A stretch of 64,000 nucleotides of DNA from Xiphias gladius (GCF_016859285.1 NC_053414.1:4361517-4425516), one strand, 5' to 3'; positions 34,990 through 49,600 are shown, counted from the first letter of the stretch. Notes: generated by a model from the sequence alone, not told the origin. Translations and numbers: made by a program.

Positions 34990-36500
34990 GATAAACCGGT
35001 GGTTGGGCGTGATACCGCCACCTGCTGGACCGGAAAGGGGAGCAGTCGGTGGGTTGACTGTGAAAAGTAAACAAACAAAACAAAAACAACAAAAAAAACC
35101 ACACAGGGTTTCCTGTCAACCAACGAGAGTAAAATCCACTCAACTGAGAGTAAAACTGTCCAACGTTTGCCGGTTTCTAGCTAAAAACAAATGTAAAGAT
35201 GTTTTGGGGGTTTTTTTTGGTCATATACAGTAGTAAATGAAACATCTTTGACTTTTTGACTGATGCATGGACAAAATAAAACAAACAGACCAAGAACAAC
35301 AGACAGAGAGAACATTTCAGACTTTTTAATGCCCCCCCTTTGTTTTTAAGGAAACTGACTTCAGACTTGTCAGGACCTGCAGCGACTCTTCTGGAGGTTT
35401 CAACACCTACAAAAAAAAAAAAAGAGAGAAAGTATTGTGCATGAGACAATGAAAACGTCCTCATATATTGTCTGGACATACCTGTTTTACATTTGATGCA
35501 TTAGCAGTATTATATAAGTGCGTCATGTAACGTCATGTAATTACGAGTTATCCCTTTTTGTCGGTCAGTCTGCGGAATCTGGAGAAATGTGATTTTTCCG
35601 TAACCAGCCTTTGTGCCGTTTCTCTTTCCGCTCACGTTATTACCGGCTAATCCTGCCTGCGTTTTTGGGGCTGTTCTGGTCAAAGAAGCCCCTGACAACC
35701 ACCGGAGCGGTGTCCCTACACGGGCCCCCTTTACCAGGGGCCAGGAGAGTTAGAGAACAGACCCTCTATTACATTACGGTCAGTGTTTGCGAGCCAAACG
35801 CACCGCAGGACATTGCACCTGTAGTTTCCCTCTTACTCCCATCCCGTTGAGGGGTCGGGCCAAAAGCGGAAGACCAGGCAACGGGGCCCAGCAGCCGCAG
35901 GGCCGCAAGCTCGTCATCGGTTCCGGTCCGGGGGCCACTTCAGGAGACGTTCGACTCCATCTCCATCCATCCGCCCATTATGGCTGTCACTCCTAAGGCT
36001 GGGGGGCGGGGACCAGCCCTAGACGACACGGCGGCTCCCTCCCTCGCGGTGCTGCAGGTCCCGCCGCTCCGCGCTCTGGACTCTCGCTTAATTTCCGTGG
36101 CCCCCCTTTTTCAGGGTGCAGGCATCGCTGGCGATACGCATTGTGATGTGTGCCCAGGAAATCCACCGCTGCCCCGTCTCCACTAACATTTCTTCCTCGT
36201 GGCTATTTTTTTTTGAGGGGGGGGGTTGAAACCAGCCTCATTCACAACAGTTAATATGTGAGGCTTTGGCCTGGATTCAAGTCTCCGGTTTTCCATTTCT
36301 GAGCAGGGTTTGGTTACCGGACAAAAAGCCAGTCGTGTGTACTGCACCGCGTCCCCCGGACTTACCGGTCTCTGAGCTCCTTGACCTGCTCGGGCTTCCC
36401 CCTCGGGGGGGGCAACTGCGTGCGGCGGCTCCGGCCTCATCCAACAGACGTTTTGTTTCGCGTTGGAGTTTTGACTCCAAACAGTTTTACCGCGGTGGGT
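34990..36500. other. Intergenic between ltv1 promoter and capn9 end
   Basis: No gene found. 35680-36180 is GC-rich. GGCCCCCTTTACCAGGGGCCAG near 35721 is mirrored by CCCCGCTGCTACCGGGGGCC at 43285, suggesting a shared dispersed repeat. Confidence 0.4.
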
Positions 36501-36529
36501 AAATGTGACAAATGGCCTGGAAATAGACA

Positions 36530-36670
36530 GAGGTGAGAAAACAGCTGCTTCAACGCGCTTTGCGCCGACGCAACGCCACGTGACGAGGCGCGGTTTTTTT
36601 TAGCCCCGCACCGCCGGCTGGCGCGCTGACCGGAAGAAGCGACCTCAGCGTAGACTTATGTGAGTGAAGG
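36530..36670 (+). promoter_or_regulatory. Orphan CpG-dense promoter-like block
   Basis: A short block dense in CpG contains CCACGTGAC (an E-box of the USF/TFE type) and CCGGAAG (an ETS core), and ends in TTATgtgagt, a possible donor. No gene start of this window lies next to it: ltv1 begins 2 kb away and capn9 ends 2 kb away. Confidence 0.35.
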
Positions 36671-37929
36671 GTTCTTTTTATGTGTTTTTATATATTATCT
36701 TGTTATGAGACTAAAAGAAAGCAGCTTATGGAGCTTATTAAACTCAGGTGCTGGTACTAAACAGAGGTGTTATTCTGCAAGGAATGCACCCAAAGACACA
36801 TGGTTGTCTATATGTGACAAACGACCCCTTATATGGAGGCGGCAGGACAGTTTGAGAAACCGTCCTTGGGTGCTGTGTAGTGTCTTGTCTTTTTCTACAG
36901 ATAAGTCGTTAAATGGGGAGAGTCCATCATGTCCAGAGTGAAGTGTCCGTACGAGGGAGGCACATACCTGAGGAGTGACGGAGGTCTCAGCCAATAAGAA
37001 GATGACAATGTTAATTACTATGTTTAAACCTAATATCTGCTGGACCAGGGAGAGAATAGTCACTCAGACTTCGTGAACTGATGTGGATGCTGTATGCTCG
37101 TCAGGGATGCAGAGTCTGGTCCAGAGCTCCGTGAGCAACCTCAGTCTTTAAGACTCGGCTGTATTTTAATAAATAGATGTGAATTTAACTTTTTGCGTCG
37201 TGCATACTTCACTAAACGAATGCGCGCGTCCTGGTGATGTGAAGGATGGACTCAACGTGAGCTGGCGATTTGAGAAGAAAGAAGAAACTGTGGAACAGAG
37301 TAAAGTACCCGGTAAACCTGGGGTCGGGAGGTCGGTGTGTGCTGGGCGTTGAGCAGGTAGACGCGGGGACACAACCGGGCCTTTCTCCTGCACGACGTCC
37401 CGACATGTCACAGCGGGAAAGGCCCAGGTGTGAATAACGAGTTACCCGTGAATGCCAGCGGCACCGACGTTCCTGAGAACGACTCTCGCCTTCGAACAAC
37501 GTGTCGACTGAGAAAGGCGGGTTTTTTTTTCTAGCACACGTCCAACACATCTGGCGTTTTTCCATTTCCCACCGTTCACTCTCACTTTACGTGTAACATG
37601 AAGGTTTATGAAGTGAGTCAGATCCGGTTTTGGTCGAATGAAAACCACATAAGAAAAGAGCACAAAATAAAAATGTGGGACTGAATTCGGCAGAACGACG
37701 GATCCAGCTTTTGGAGAAAGCAGAGCGGAGGGTCACAAACACAAACTTCACCCCCCCCATGTAAAAATTCACCCATAAAATAATGAGGTCTTCCTTTCAA
37801 AATCCTCCTCAAGTTAAAAACAGAAGTAAAAGTACTCGCTCTGCTGAGATTTTTACTACTGATGCATCAATGTGTTGGCAGCACTTCCAGCTGGTTTTCA
37901 CTACTTTATACACAGTTTGGTAGTTTAGT

Positions 37930-38260
37930 CCAGTGGTTCACAACCTAGGGGGTCGGGCCCCTCGAAAGGGTCACCAGGTGAAGCTGATGGGTCGTGAGAC
38001 GACTCATGGGCGAGGAAAGAAAGAAAAACAAACAAACAAACAAACAAAAGCTTTGAAACACAATCTGTTTTCAGTTTTCAGATTTTGCTCCTATCTTTGC
38101 TTTGGCAAAATGCTGGAGCGTTTCAGTCTTTGGGCGTCAAGCAGTTCTTTAAATAAAACCAACCCGATGGGAGACGTCTCTTTGGCGGAGCCGCTGACAG
38201 GTCACGGACACTGGAAACGGGACAAAGAGCCACAACGGCGGGCAGTTTTTTATGAGGGGT
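37930..38260 (+). repeat. Dispersed repeat, family C copy 2
   Basis: GTGGTTCACAACCTAGGGGG, CCCCTCGAAAGGGTCACCAG and GGTCGTGAGACGACTCATGG match the copy at 10125-10390. Confidence 0.65.
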
Positions 38261-38474
38261 AACAGTGCGTTGTACGTTATAGGTCGATCGCATCGCTTTA
38301 TTGTAAAACCTTACAGCCGTCGGATAAATGTAGTGACATAAAAGTGCAATATTTTCCTTTTAAATTTAGTAGAGTAGGTAAATATATAGTAGAAGTGAAT
38401 GAAAATAGAAGTAAAGTACAACGGTCAAACATCGCAGCGTTTCTCTTCAGCAAAGACAAAAATTTGATTCAAAA

Positions 38475-38480
38475 TTTATT
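38475..38480 (-). terminator. capn9: Likely capn9 poly(A) signal
   Basis: Minus-strand AATAAA about 270 bases beyond the capn9 stop codon. Confidence 0.4.
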
Positions 38481-38752
38481 TCCATTCGTGCAGAGAGGAA
38501 AAATAAAACAGGTCATAAAAATTCAAAGTTTAACCCCCACCCACCAAGCAGCAACCCCACCCATTCCAAAACTTTAGCTCAGGAGGCATCTCGCATTAAT
38601 CGCCAAAATGGCGGCATTTAAAATGGGCAGGTGTTCCGAGCTTAAAACAAGAAAAAGAAAATGTGTGTTTGCATCATTAGGGCCTGGACACTCGGAGACT
38701 GTCCGCCGCCCGCTGTTCTTCTGGCGCCTTCGGGTTTGCTCTCGGCTTCTCC

Positions 38753-41700
38753 TCAGACGTTCATCGACAACATCAGGAACTGTGAGGCAAAGAGGAGATT
38801 AGGGCGCGGTCAGATCGCAACACACCGCAGTTAAGCCAAGTCCCAGAACATTGCCAGCTAAATCCGGCCACGTAGCAGGAGGAAAAGGAACAGAAGCGGA
38901 AGCAAAATAAAGCTTGTGACCACTACAGGGGCAGGATAAACCCCACCTGTCTGGTACACCAGGTACGTTAAAACAAGCACCCCAGGTGAGTGGGCTTTTA
39001 CCTGCATGATGTTCATCTTCACCCGCCCTCTCTTGAACTTGTCCATAGCCTGGAAAGCTCCTGGTGCAGAGAAAGAGTTTCAGTTTTCTTTTTCCCTTTT
39101 AACACCAGAGAATCTTTACTGCGATCGCTGACATGCGTTGGTGCAGTTAACTGTAAACCTGCTGCAGGATCTTCATCTTGCCTTTTTTCATTCATTTAAA
39201 AACGTTTTGGGTTTTTTTTTAACGTACTGAACATGTTCTCCAGACGGACGATGCAGGTGAGGTAGTCGTCGAAGTCGATGTCGTAGTTGGCGTCAGCAAA
39301 CCTCAGGCCGACCAGCTGCAGGAGCTGGTTGTTCAGGTGCATGCCTTCGGGGGAGCAGAGCAGTTAGCGTTTCGAACCCACCGGCCACCACACGCCAGAC
39401 GTTCACAGAAACCGCTTATCACTTCCAAAAGCCAAAGACCATCACTTCCTTTTTACTTTTTATGCTTTTTGGATGTAGCGCTATCGCCGTCAGTTCTCGC
39501 AATTCTGCTTTTACCGCTCACCCTTACTACCAGAAATCCAGCCTCTACTACTTTCACTCATATTGTTATAAATAACAAGAGAAGGAACCTCAACTGCCTC
39601 ACGAGCAAATGTGAAACAAACACATACTGACACTGAGAAATCGAATTTATTTAAATTCGCACTGGAATATTGAAACGGGTTTCCCATCGATTTTAGACTA
39701 CATGCTAATATACTGTCACTTTTCCACTTTTCTTCATGAATGTATTACAAAATATAATGACCCTCCTTCATCGCTCTTCTTGTGTGATACAGTACTGTGC
39801 TTGTATCATGGTCTGTATACAATTCATTTCATTCTCTTCAAATAAAAAAATAAAAATCAACCTTGCAAACATTTAATTTGTCGAAAAATAAAATCTTAAC
39901 TCAAGGTCCATGTACTGGCTTTATCAGGGGCTTTCAGCTGCACCCCACGGTCTTCCTGAGTGGATGGAGTTTCTTTCATTTGTCGTGGAGACTCCGTCGG
40001 GCAACCTCCACCATCCCCTCAGGAAGACCGTGGGATGTCGGAAAGCTCCGGAAAGAGCTGGTACTGTGAGTGGACCTCCAGTTAACATTTTCTTGTCAGA
40101 CGAAACACAGCGATTGTGAAACTTGTAAAACAGTACGTGAAAATAAATGTCAGTTTATTGAATCGACATTTATAAACAGAGCATGTCCTTTGCGTGGAAG
40201 CAACAAAATGAAATGAAGTCTTATATGAAATGTCCACCAACTGATATACAGTGAAATTAGAATATCAAAGTGTGTGGATAGTTCCGCCTCACCTGCAGCT
40301 TTGAGGGCGATGCGAAGCTCGTAGGACGACATCTTCCCTGACCGGTCGGTGTCGAAGGACAGGAAGAGCATCTGCAAACAGCAACAGAAGGTTAGCCACC
40401 GCCTCAAAGCGTCCGCCACCAGAGCTGAATCGCACGGTTTTACCACACAAAATCGACACCTACGATCCACTTCTTCATCTTTTCCCAGAAGACCTTAAAC
40501 TCGTTGAACTCCAGCTTGCCCGTGTTGTCCACCTGGTTCACGGCGTCAAGAAAAAGACTTAAAAATAAACGATTCATTCAAAATCGTACACTGTAAATCA
40601 AAGTTCCCCGCCCGCCTTAAAAACGTGAGTCAACTGATCTTAGATGGAACAATTAAAGTCGTTCTATGAGCTTTGAAGAGTCAAGTTCACAAAACTTGAG
40701 ATAAAAGGTTCGTCAGACTCGTGATCTTAAGTTGAATCGTTCATTGTGAGAAGACACAACCACCATTTTACACGAATTAACAGAGAGTTTCCTTCGTGAA
40801 TCTTTTCTTTAAACTAGAAAACAGAAGGGTCCCCGGAGAAAAACACGCAAAGTCAAAACACTCGAAATTTTAAGTCTAGTTGACTTGAAATGAATGAAAC
40901 GAATATGTTCGAGTTAAATTAATGAGTAAAGATGAGTCGATTCCACTAAATCCCTGGATGATGTTTCACAGTGTACTTCTTCAAACTCTCAACCTCCAAC
41001 TTAAGATGTGTCGGTGCTTCAGTGTCAGGATCTACTGTGAATCAAAATACGCAAACGGGAATAAAATACTCCGTCGTTACGTTAAAAAAAGCAAAAAGTG
41101 TGAGGCTGAAATGAGTCAGTCAGTAACTGGGGAGGATACGTCCATCAGGTTGATGATACTGTGGCAGCTGCTGAGACTCAGGCCGTCAAATTTGATCTCC
41201 TTACCTGAAGACAGAGGATTAAAGTAGTAAAAAGTATTATTTAGTCGATCCGGCCACTGAAATAATACAACATAGCAAGACAGGAGAAAGGAAAAACACA
41301 TACTGCACCGGCGAGATTATTGAAGGTGCCACCTGCAGTGTTTTGACGTCTAGTCATAACCACACATTTAATCTTGACACGTTAGTGTTAAATCAAGAGT
41401 CTTTTTTTTTTTTTTCCTTCGACCCCAATCCCGGCCGAAACCTTCACGCGAAGACCTCTATCGGGGTTCTGTGAAATCCGAAGTTGTCCAGGTCTGAGGC
41501 CTGTCGGCTTTTTGCCTCCAGATCTTCTTTACGTGGTGAACAAAGAGCTCAACTCGTATTAACGAGGACTTGTTTTATTTGGTTAAAAGTTCATCAACTG
41601 TTGAGCGAGTTGTTTTGTCTTGCATTTACATCACATGCTTTGTTTGGTGAGAACCAAAAAAAAAAAAAAGCACAGAAGATGCACCAAATCATTTATTTGA

Positions 41701-43660
41701 TTTATTATGGATGCACTGGCTGATGTACGAATAATTCTGATCTGATTTACTTTATCAATTTAATCCCCTGTTTGCTGCTAACGGTATTATTATCTTTCTT
41801 GTCGTGTATAGACAAAATCCTCCATTCCTGATTGAATATCACTAATACAGTGATAAAACGGCTGAGTTAACACCACCACAACTGCAGTTTTCAACAATAT
41901 AGGACCATAAATGAGAGGACTGGCAACTTCCACTCAGGGGTCGAAGTTGGAGGGAAAATCTTCTCTTTTGCGTTACGTTGCAAAAAAACGCAAAGAGGAT
42001 GTTGTTCTCACGTACGGAGCAAAAGCTTTTCTGCTGCCTCTGAACCTTTGCACGCTGTAGAATTTCAGTGTTTTCTCTGGTTAGCTGCAGGAGGTTTCAC
42101 GATAACCAGAGACCGATGTCTTTTAAGCAGTTGGGCAGCGAATGTGAAATGCTCGTGTTATCGGGAAATAGTGAAACGTATTTGCACGGCTCGGACAACA
42201 CATCGCGCATCTGCTGATATCAGGGCCAGGCGTAAGGCTCTGAAGATTAAACAGAAGAGGTCCGAGAACGGACCCCTGTGGAACTCCATAGGTGTCAACT
42301 CGACCAGCACTTGTTCGTTTTACATAGAGCATCTGTGAAAAGGTTTTACAGAAAGAGGCTCTACAGCATCCAAACTCAAAACAAAGTCAGAAAAAGAAAG
42401 AAACTTTTTCATTTACTCACGTCTCCTGAGAACGCCGTTGAGCATCTGCTGAAGCTCCCTGACAGAGATGGCCTTGTCCTGTACACAACGCCAGTGTTAA
42501 AAAAAGAAAACTTTAGAGTCATATGTACTGATGCTATATGACGCTAAATACACCTGCTGAAGAAGTAATAATGGGCATCTAGGAATCTGAGCTTTTTATT
42601 TCAATATTACCGGCTTTAGTTTGAGTATTTAATATGTGAACACCCCTGTTAAGGTTACAGTGTTAATCCCTAATATCACCTTTTTCTCCATGTTGAAAAA
42701 AACGTTTTGGTTTCAGACCCACAAACACTTCTGACATATCATCACCTTATTAAGTGAAATATTAGCAAACAGTTGATCAATTTTACACGAGCGTGGACGA
42801 CTCTCTTCAAGACAGAAGAGTGAAGCTCTTCCCAAAAAGAGGCTAGATTGTCTTTTTTTGGGGGAAAAAAAAAAAAGCCCATGAAGGGTCTTGTAAGTGA
42901 TGTGTCAGTGTTGTGCGGTAATGCATTACTCAGGAAGATGTCGCAGTAATGCGATTCCTTTTTGCAGTAACGAGTCGGAGGGTGGGCAGCTGAGCTTGTG
43001 GAGGTCCGTGTGCAGTCACCGAGGCTAACGGAGTTGTTTAAAGGCACCTTGGACCGTGCTGACAGCCGAGTAACAAGATTAACCAGGAGTGTAACGCACT
43101 GATGTCGCTGCCGAGCAGTTACTCAAGTAATTTCATTACTTTTTCAATGAGTAATGTGTAACAGTAACGAGTGACAGTTTTCACGTAACTTGCCCAACAC
43201 TGTTTAGAACTAACAGGAACTTAGCGTTGCCACTATGTCGGCCACTCTGGGACCGAAAAAACAGACCGACGTCTCTAGAGGCCCCGCTGCTACCGGGGGC
43301 CAGAAGTGATGAACCGTGCTCCCCTTAATTCCCCAGCACCGTGGGGCTTAGAGCTAGACTTTCACTTGGATCTGTCCTTCCCAGTGTCTGAGAGGGAGAA
43401 ACCCCAGGCACTCCTCGTCGTGGTTTAATCTGGTGAAGGTGAGGCTGCTGTTTTCTTACCTCACCGGCCAGCTGTTCAAACAGCCTCCTCAGGCCTTTCT
43501 CCTCGTCGGTTTCCTCCTCTGGGGGACTGGGCATGGGCGGCTGGTGGAAACAACGCACCGTCAGTACAAGTAGACCTGACCGGCTGATCGACCGGACGGG
43601 TGATGGATTTTCAATCTACTTACATCTGGCAGGTCGGCGTCAATGTTGCCTCCCATCTCC
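38753..43660 (-). CDS. capn9: capn9 C-terminal penta-EF-hand exons 12-20
   Basis: Exons 43660-43624, 43540-43460, 42478-42421, 41204-41140, 40532-40464, 40371-40293, 39344-39228, 39060-39002 and 38779-38753 encode about residues 492-688. This is the calcium-binding penta-EF-hand domain that also serves for dimerisation. Loops visible are [13 protein letters not shown] (split over exons 15 and 16) and [13 protein letters not shown] (exon 17). The last exon is nine codons (FLMLSMNV and stop), matching the human ending HLTMNI. A proline/acidic linker, [16 protein letters not shown], precedes the domain. Confidence 0.88.
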
Positions 43661-46600
43661 CTGTGCAACAGAGCCACAAGTTGTCATGGAAATTCAAAGG
43701 ACCGTCAGTGACTGCAATTATTTTGCTCCGATATTTAATATTTTCAGATGTTTCATTTTTCATTTTTAACAATTACTCTGTGTTACTCTAAGAATTGTAT
43801 CCTTATCCGACCGGATAAGCCACTGGAGCTGCATTTAGACCATAGCAGGACACTTCAACTCTCCACTGAACCCAAACAGGTGAAATTATTTTGGGGCCAA
43901 TTCGATTGACAGAAAAATTTATGAGAGTTTTAGCAGAGGAAATTAAGTTTGAACTGAGAGGAGAGAACTGACTTTACTCCTCAAATTCAGTTTTGTTCTC
44001 GAAGACTCACAGAGCTGCAGCCTGTTTCTCGGAGAAGACCCTGATGACGAAGTCGGCCTCGTGGTGGGGCTGGAAGGTGGTGGGGACCAGCAGGTATTTT
44101 CCAGGAGGCAGCGTGAAACGCTCCGACACCTCCCGCATGTTGATGTAGGCCCTGCTACGAGCCTTGGATGAATGGTAGCGGAAGAAATCCTTCCCCTGGT
44201 GGTCCTCGTCGTCTGGAGCCTGAATGGACAGGAGATTAAATTAGCCTGAGTGGAAAAAATAGGATAATTAACATGGAAAAACGCATTAAGCAACACAATA
44301 AGATTAGTAAAGGGCGGAAGTACAAGGCTAACAGACAACAGGGTTTTCAGATTATTTGACAAGTAGGCCTAGGTCCCTTTAGTAGCCATCTTTACGCTTT
44401 TGATCATATTAAATGATCTTCATCATGCTATTGTAGATGCTAATATTTCCGTTTTTCTGAGAATTTTAAAGCCTTCTCGTCCGTATTTCCTTCTCATTCT
44501 GCTACAGCTCTATCGGCGGATGGCGACCAAGTGATATGTCCGAAAGCTCCAAAGCAGCTACTAAATGGACTTTGAGGTGAGGTTGTGTGGTCACCTGCTG
44601 TTTCCAAAGTCAAGAATTCAATTGAACCTGAGCAGGCATATGATTATGGTGAGAAATACATTTTAAATGGAGAAACTGTGATTATTCTGATTGTGAACTG
44701 CAAGAGACCAAAGCTTCCTTTTAAACGTTATTTTTAGAGCTGATATTTAATGGATAACTCTGGGACTTTTGAACCTGGGTCTTTTCCCACGATTGTGGGT
44801 GTAAATGATTGATAGGGACAAAAATCTTTGCAATTGGTCCACTGCTGAGCAAGAACGGTACAATAAGGTCCAGGTTCAAAAATCCCAGAGTTATCCTTTA
44901 ATATCTATAAGGGTCCAGTAAGTCATTTTTAACCATTATTACTACCGATAAATTTATTCTACTTAAAAAAAAAACTTAAATAGTCATATATTCAGTGGAC
45001 CACACTTTTTACACGTCTGTCCAAGGTGTTTGTTTTTTGCAGCTCTGTGTATTTCTTGAAAATACCCACTCTGTTGTTGCATATAATTTTAGGTGTATCA
45101 CAAGGATCAATGTTAGGCCATTTATTCTAGCAGAATAAATCGTTATCTTCCAACTGCAACGTCCATTTTTATGCCGATGATACCATTGTGTGTGTTGTGA
45201 TTGATCTCAATAAGACTTGCTGAAAAGAAGATAGTTTTGCTTACTAAATACATAGTTATAATGAAATTAATTTTCTAGTAAAAAAAAAAAAAAGTTAAGA
45301 AAGTAGCCTTTCTGTATTTCCTAATTTATCTGTTGGACTGCAGAAAAAATGGCATCAAATAATAGATAAAATAAAAATACATCATTAACGAAGTGCACTG
45401 TAATCACTCATTTTGGTATTTTTCTTCATTGCAAATATATTTGAAAGAAAAAATATATAAAAATAATATATACAGTAATATAATACATATTTTTTTCACA
45501 GGCTCTCCTCTGACTAATTATACACTAAGTTAATGTCTTCACATCCATTCAATGTGTCCATAACATTTGTATATTTTTGGAACGAATATCTGCTTACAGC
45601 AAGTATAAACATAGACATTTCTTTTAGACCACATGTCATCAGACAGTTTATTCTATTATAATAATTTTGATATTATGTCTTTTTACATTAGTCCATTTTA
45701 ATATAGTTAAAGGAATGGGAGTAGTTAAAGCCAACATGGAGTCCTGACCCAAAGGTTGAGAAACTCTGTTCTGATGATTTACATCCCTACCCGGAAACAC
45801 TGTCATGGATAATAGATTTGAAACTGCAAGTTCTTTTATACAGAGAAAAAGCGACACCATTAAAAGAAGAACACTTGAAGCAAGTCTGAGGCTCAAACAT
45901 GTTGGTTTTTTTGCTTTTTTCTGACCTCGTACAATGCGAAGCCGATGGTCTCCAGTTCCATGCCTTCCTTCCTCAGCTTTCGTCTGTTCTTCTGCATCAG
46001 CGCGACCACCACGCTGCACACGTCGTCGTCGTCATCGGCGTCCTCCAGCTGCAGCTTGAACTGCGGGTTGGTCCAGAACGTGTCTGCGGATTGAAGATGC
46101 AGAGTTTTAGAGGGATATGAAGACCGACTGAAATGAGACTGACATTTGAACAGTTTAATGCCAAAAGGCAACATATCAAATCAATGTTCATTCTCATGTC
46201 AGGCTTTAATTTTCAGGTCACCATCATCAGCTGGTGGTCTCACCGATGTAGTTCCTGCAGCCTCCAGCGGTGGAGCCGCGGATCCAGTTTCCCTCGAACA
46301 TGCTGACTTCCCAGTGGCGCTTTGTGTTGTCGCTCAGGGAGTCCGGGGTCATGTTGCAGATCTCCACCTTGTCGTAGTTCCTCTTGAAGTCCTCAAACTC
46401 CATCCTGGGGTTGCAAAAACCATCAGTGTCACCTCGGATTACAGCACACTCACAAGCGTTCAGCCTTACGGCATCTAACGTATCGCCACATAGTTCAACT
46501 CTAAAATGGCACAATCGTCAACAGTACAAAGCCAATCTATAAATTATATAAGGTGATTTTTAAAAAAATACATTTTGCATACTTAGATAGTTAATGGTCG

Positions 46601-49600
46601 TCCGTGGATTAGGCAAAGTGAATGTGACTGAACAAGAGCGGACTGAGGTCCAAGACGACTGAATCTCCACTACAAGACCTACAGAAACTCTTCAGTCAAA
46701 TTAAAAGGCTCCTGGCCCCAGACTGTATACTGTACTTTCTTTCCATGTGGCACATTAGCGTGACATATACAACCCTTTATTTATTCCACTTGTTTTTTAC
46801 CGTCTACTACTTTTCCGGCATACATACAGTCATTCTGAATTTAACCGTTCTGATGCTAAAACAAAGTTCTATACAACTGAACGGATCTCTCAGCCTTTAG
46901 CTTGGACCAAATTCCTTCAGGCGGACTCACCAGAATTCACCGTCGTCTCTTGAGTTCTGCAGGATGCGAGTTTTTTCTGCTCTGTCCACATAATTCCACT
47001 CTCTGGAACTGAAACAGGAAGGACACGCAACACATACAATCGGAGGGAAGCAATAACGTCGACACTTTTTGGGAACAACTGTTTTTCCTCTGAGGAATTA
47101 AATCAATCGTAAGTTGTACATTTGGATTTTTCGGAATCATATGCATGAGACTTTAAATGGCCTCAGACTTTTTATGAGAAGCTAAAAGGAGAAAAAAAAA
47201 CTACAATGAAGATACAGTGTCTGGGATTAGGATTAGTTTTGGGGACGGAATAATTTTTATATGAGCAGAAACTGTGGAAAAAATGCAGGTCTTTACACAA
47301 GAAGCTACTTCCACCTGACATTTTACTCGTTTTGAACAACAGGTGGATGATAATGAGCGTCACACCAAACGGACATGAAAAAGACCTTAGAGCACTTCCT
47401 CTGAACCTGCAGATCAGAGGAAGACTGAAAAATTTCATCCCTCCTCCTCTCTCTCTTCTTCAAGAGCATCAGTGATTTAGATTCATTTCACTTTTGTTTT
47501 TGTCTTAAATATTTTGTTGCTCCTTCACGTCAAGTTTGTCCCCGTCAGACGCTGACCGCCCTGATCGCTGACCACGCCGGCCGACTGGGCTGTCTCATCT
47601 AATCGGCCGGTGTAGCCCTGGACGGATCACTGAGCGGGCCTACCGGGCACAGGCCCAGGGGTCCAAGGACTCAGGGGGCCCCTGGGCCTGAGCCTCTGTT
47701 TGAACTGATGCTTTACATTTCTTTTGGGAGAGTAAATCACACGGCAGCAGAAAGACGCAGAACGACAACAAAAAGATGCTAAAGTAGCAACAAAGGGCAT
47801 AAAATGGCAACACAACAGACACAAAACTACCACGAAGGGACACAAAGCAGCCACAGAGAGAAGCAGAACTTCTTCCAAGAGATGTGGAACAACCACAAAG
47901 ACGCGCAAAAAGGACAAGATGGAGGAGACGTGAACAACAACTACAGAGAGACAAAACAACTACAGATTCGGCCACGTCGAGCCATTTTGTGTCAGTCTGA
48001 GGATCTTGCTCCCATAAAGGAGGGATGAGGGTTTTTGTTTTTTGTTTTTTTTTTACATGTCTGTGCACAGGGGCCCATTGTCTCATAGTCCATCCATGAT
48101 CCATCCCTTTATTCTTACTTGTCACTCCAGGGGCCGTTCCACTCCACCTGACCCCAGGGGTTTCTGATCCGGATCAGCTGGACTTTCTGACCTCTGACGT
48201 TCACCTGAAAATCAGACGTAATAAATATTTGTTTATTGTGACGAGTAAAACTATGGTTTATTTACTTAATTGTTTTTTTGTTTTTTTTAAACTCAAAATC
48301 TGTATAACAGACAAAAAATATTACATTTATTTTCTGAAAAATTAAATGAAAAGATCAGAAAACGGATGTTTTTTTTTTTACTGTAATATGTAGTGAAGGT
48401 GTATTCTAATCTGAGCTGGTTTCTTGCCTCCAGTCCGTGGGTCTTACCTCCTCCAGGCCTGTGATGGAGTATGCATGTCCCTTCACTAGGCCGGTGCTCG
48501 TTTTGGCCTCGGACTCAGCAGAGCTGGTGATCTGGACAAAAACCACAACACCCAGACAGGTTTCAAAACAGAGGAGCTGGGCTGAAGTACTGACTAAAAC
48601 CTTTTATATGAGGATGTAAAACGTTAAATGGGAACGTTTTCTTTGGGTCGGGTCTTTACTTCAATAGAGCAGCCCATCATGGAGCCTCTGTCCAGGGCCT
48701 TCTTCATGATCGCGAACAGGTTGTTTGGAGCGCTCTTGGTTTCGTACATTTCCCCAACGCCGCCGGTAAAGTCCTCCATGGCCTCCATTGTGCTGCCGCC
48801 CTTCAGGGACTCGTAGCTGCCGTGAAGTCTAAAATAAGCAGGAAAGCAAGTCAAGGATTTTCACGGACGGCAAAATCAAAAGCCGAACTTAAAGAAGAGT
48901 TTCACGATGGCCTTCTAGCCATGGGTATTCGTGTTCCCCAGCGGATACGTCCTGATCCTTTTGGTCACCCCCTTGACCTTTCCTCTAGCACCACCGTCAG
49001 ACCAAAACGAATGTCTAAGAGTCTACGGCCAGGCCAGCAGCCCTGTGAGGCTTTCCATAAGCACAGCAACGCTACGGGCCAAATGCTAACTTCCGCATGC
49101 TAACATGTGCACTTTGATAATGTTAACACGCTCATTTAGACTAGTTGCATGGTTAGTTTAGACGGTATAACGTTTACCATGTTGACCGCCTTATTTTTGT
49201 GTGTTCGCACGCCCCCGTCAACAGCTGAGGCTGAGGGGAATGTCATTAGTTTTGCAGGTAACATGGGAAATCGCTGCATATCTATAAGCTTTACATTTTT
49301 CTTATTCGACCCTTCGCGCACACTGATGGCAGTGAGTTGCCGTGCAAACGCGCTGGCCTGATCGTGGGGAACAATATGGGGTTTGGAGTCTTTCCCGAGG
49401 ATGCCTCGACATGAACAGGAGGAGCTGGGGATCAAACGGCCAAATCTGCAGTGATTGGACGAGCCCCTCCACCCTCTGAGCCACCGCCGCCCCGGCACTG
49501 TCGGCAAACTGCGGCACGGAACAAATTAAAATTTTTAAACTGATGAGATGCGGGAGATGTAAGGTTGCGGGTCAGTAGAAAAAAAGGGGCGTTTTTGATG

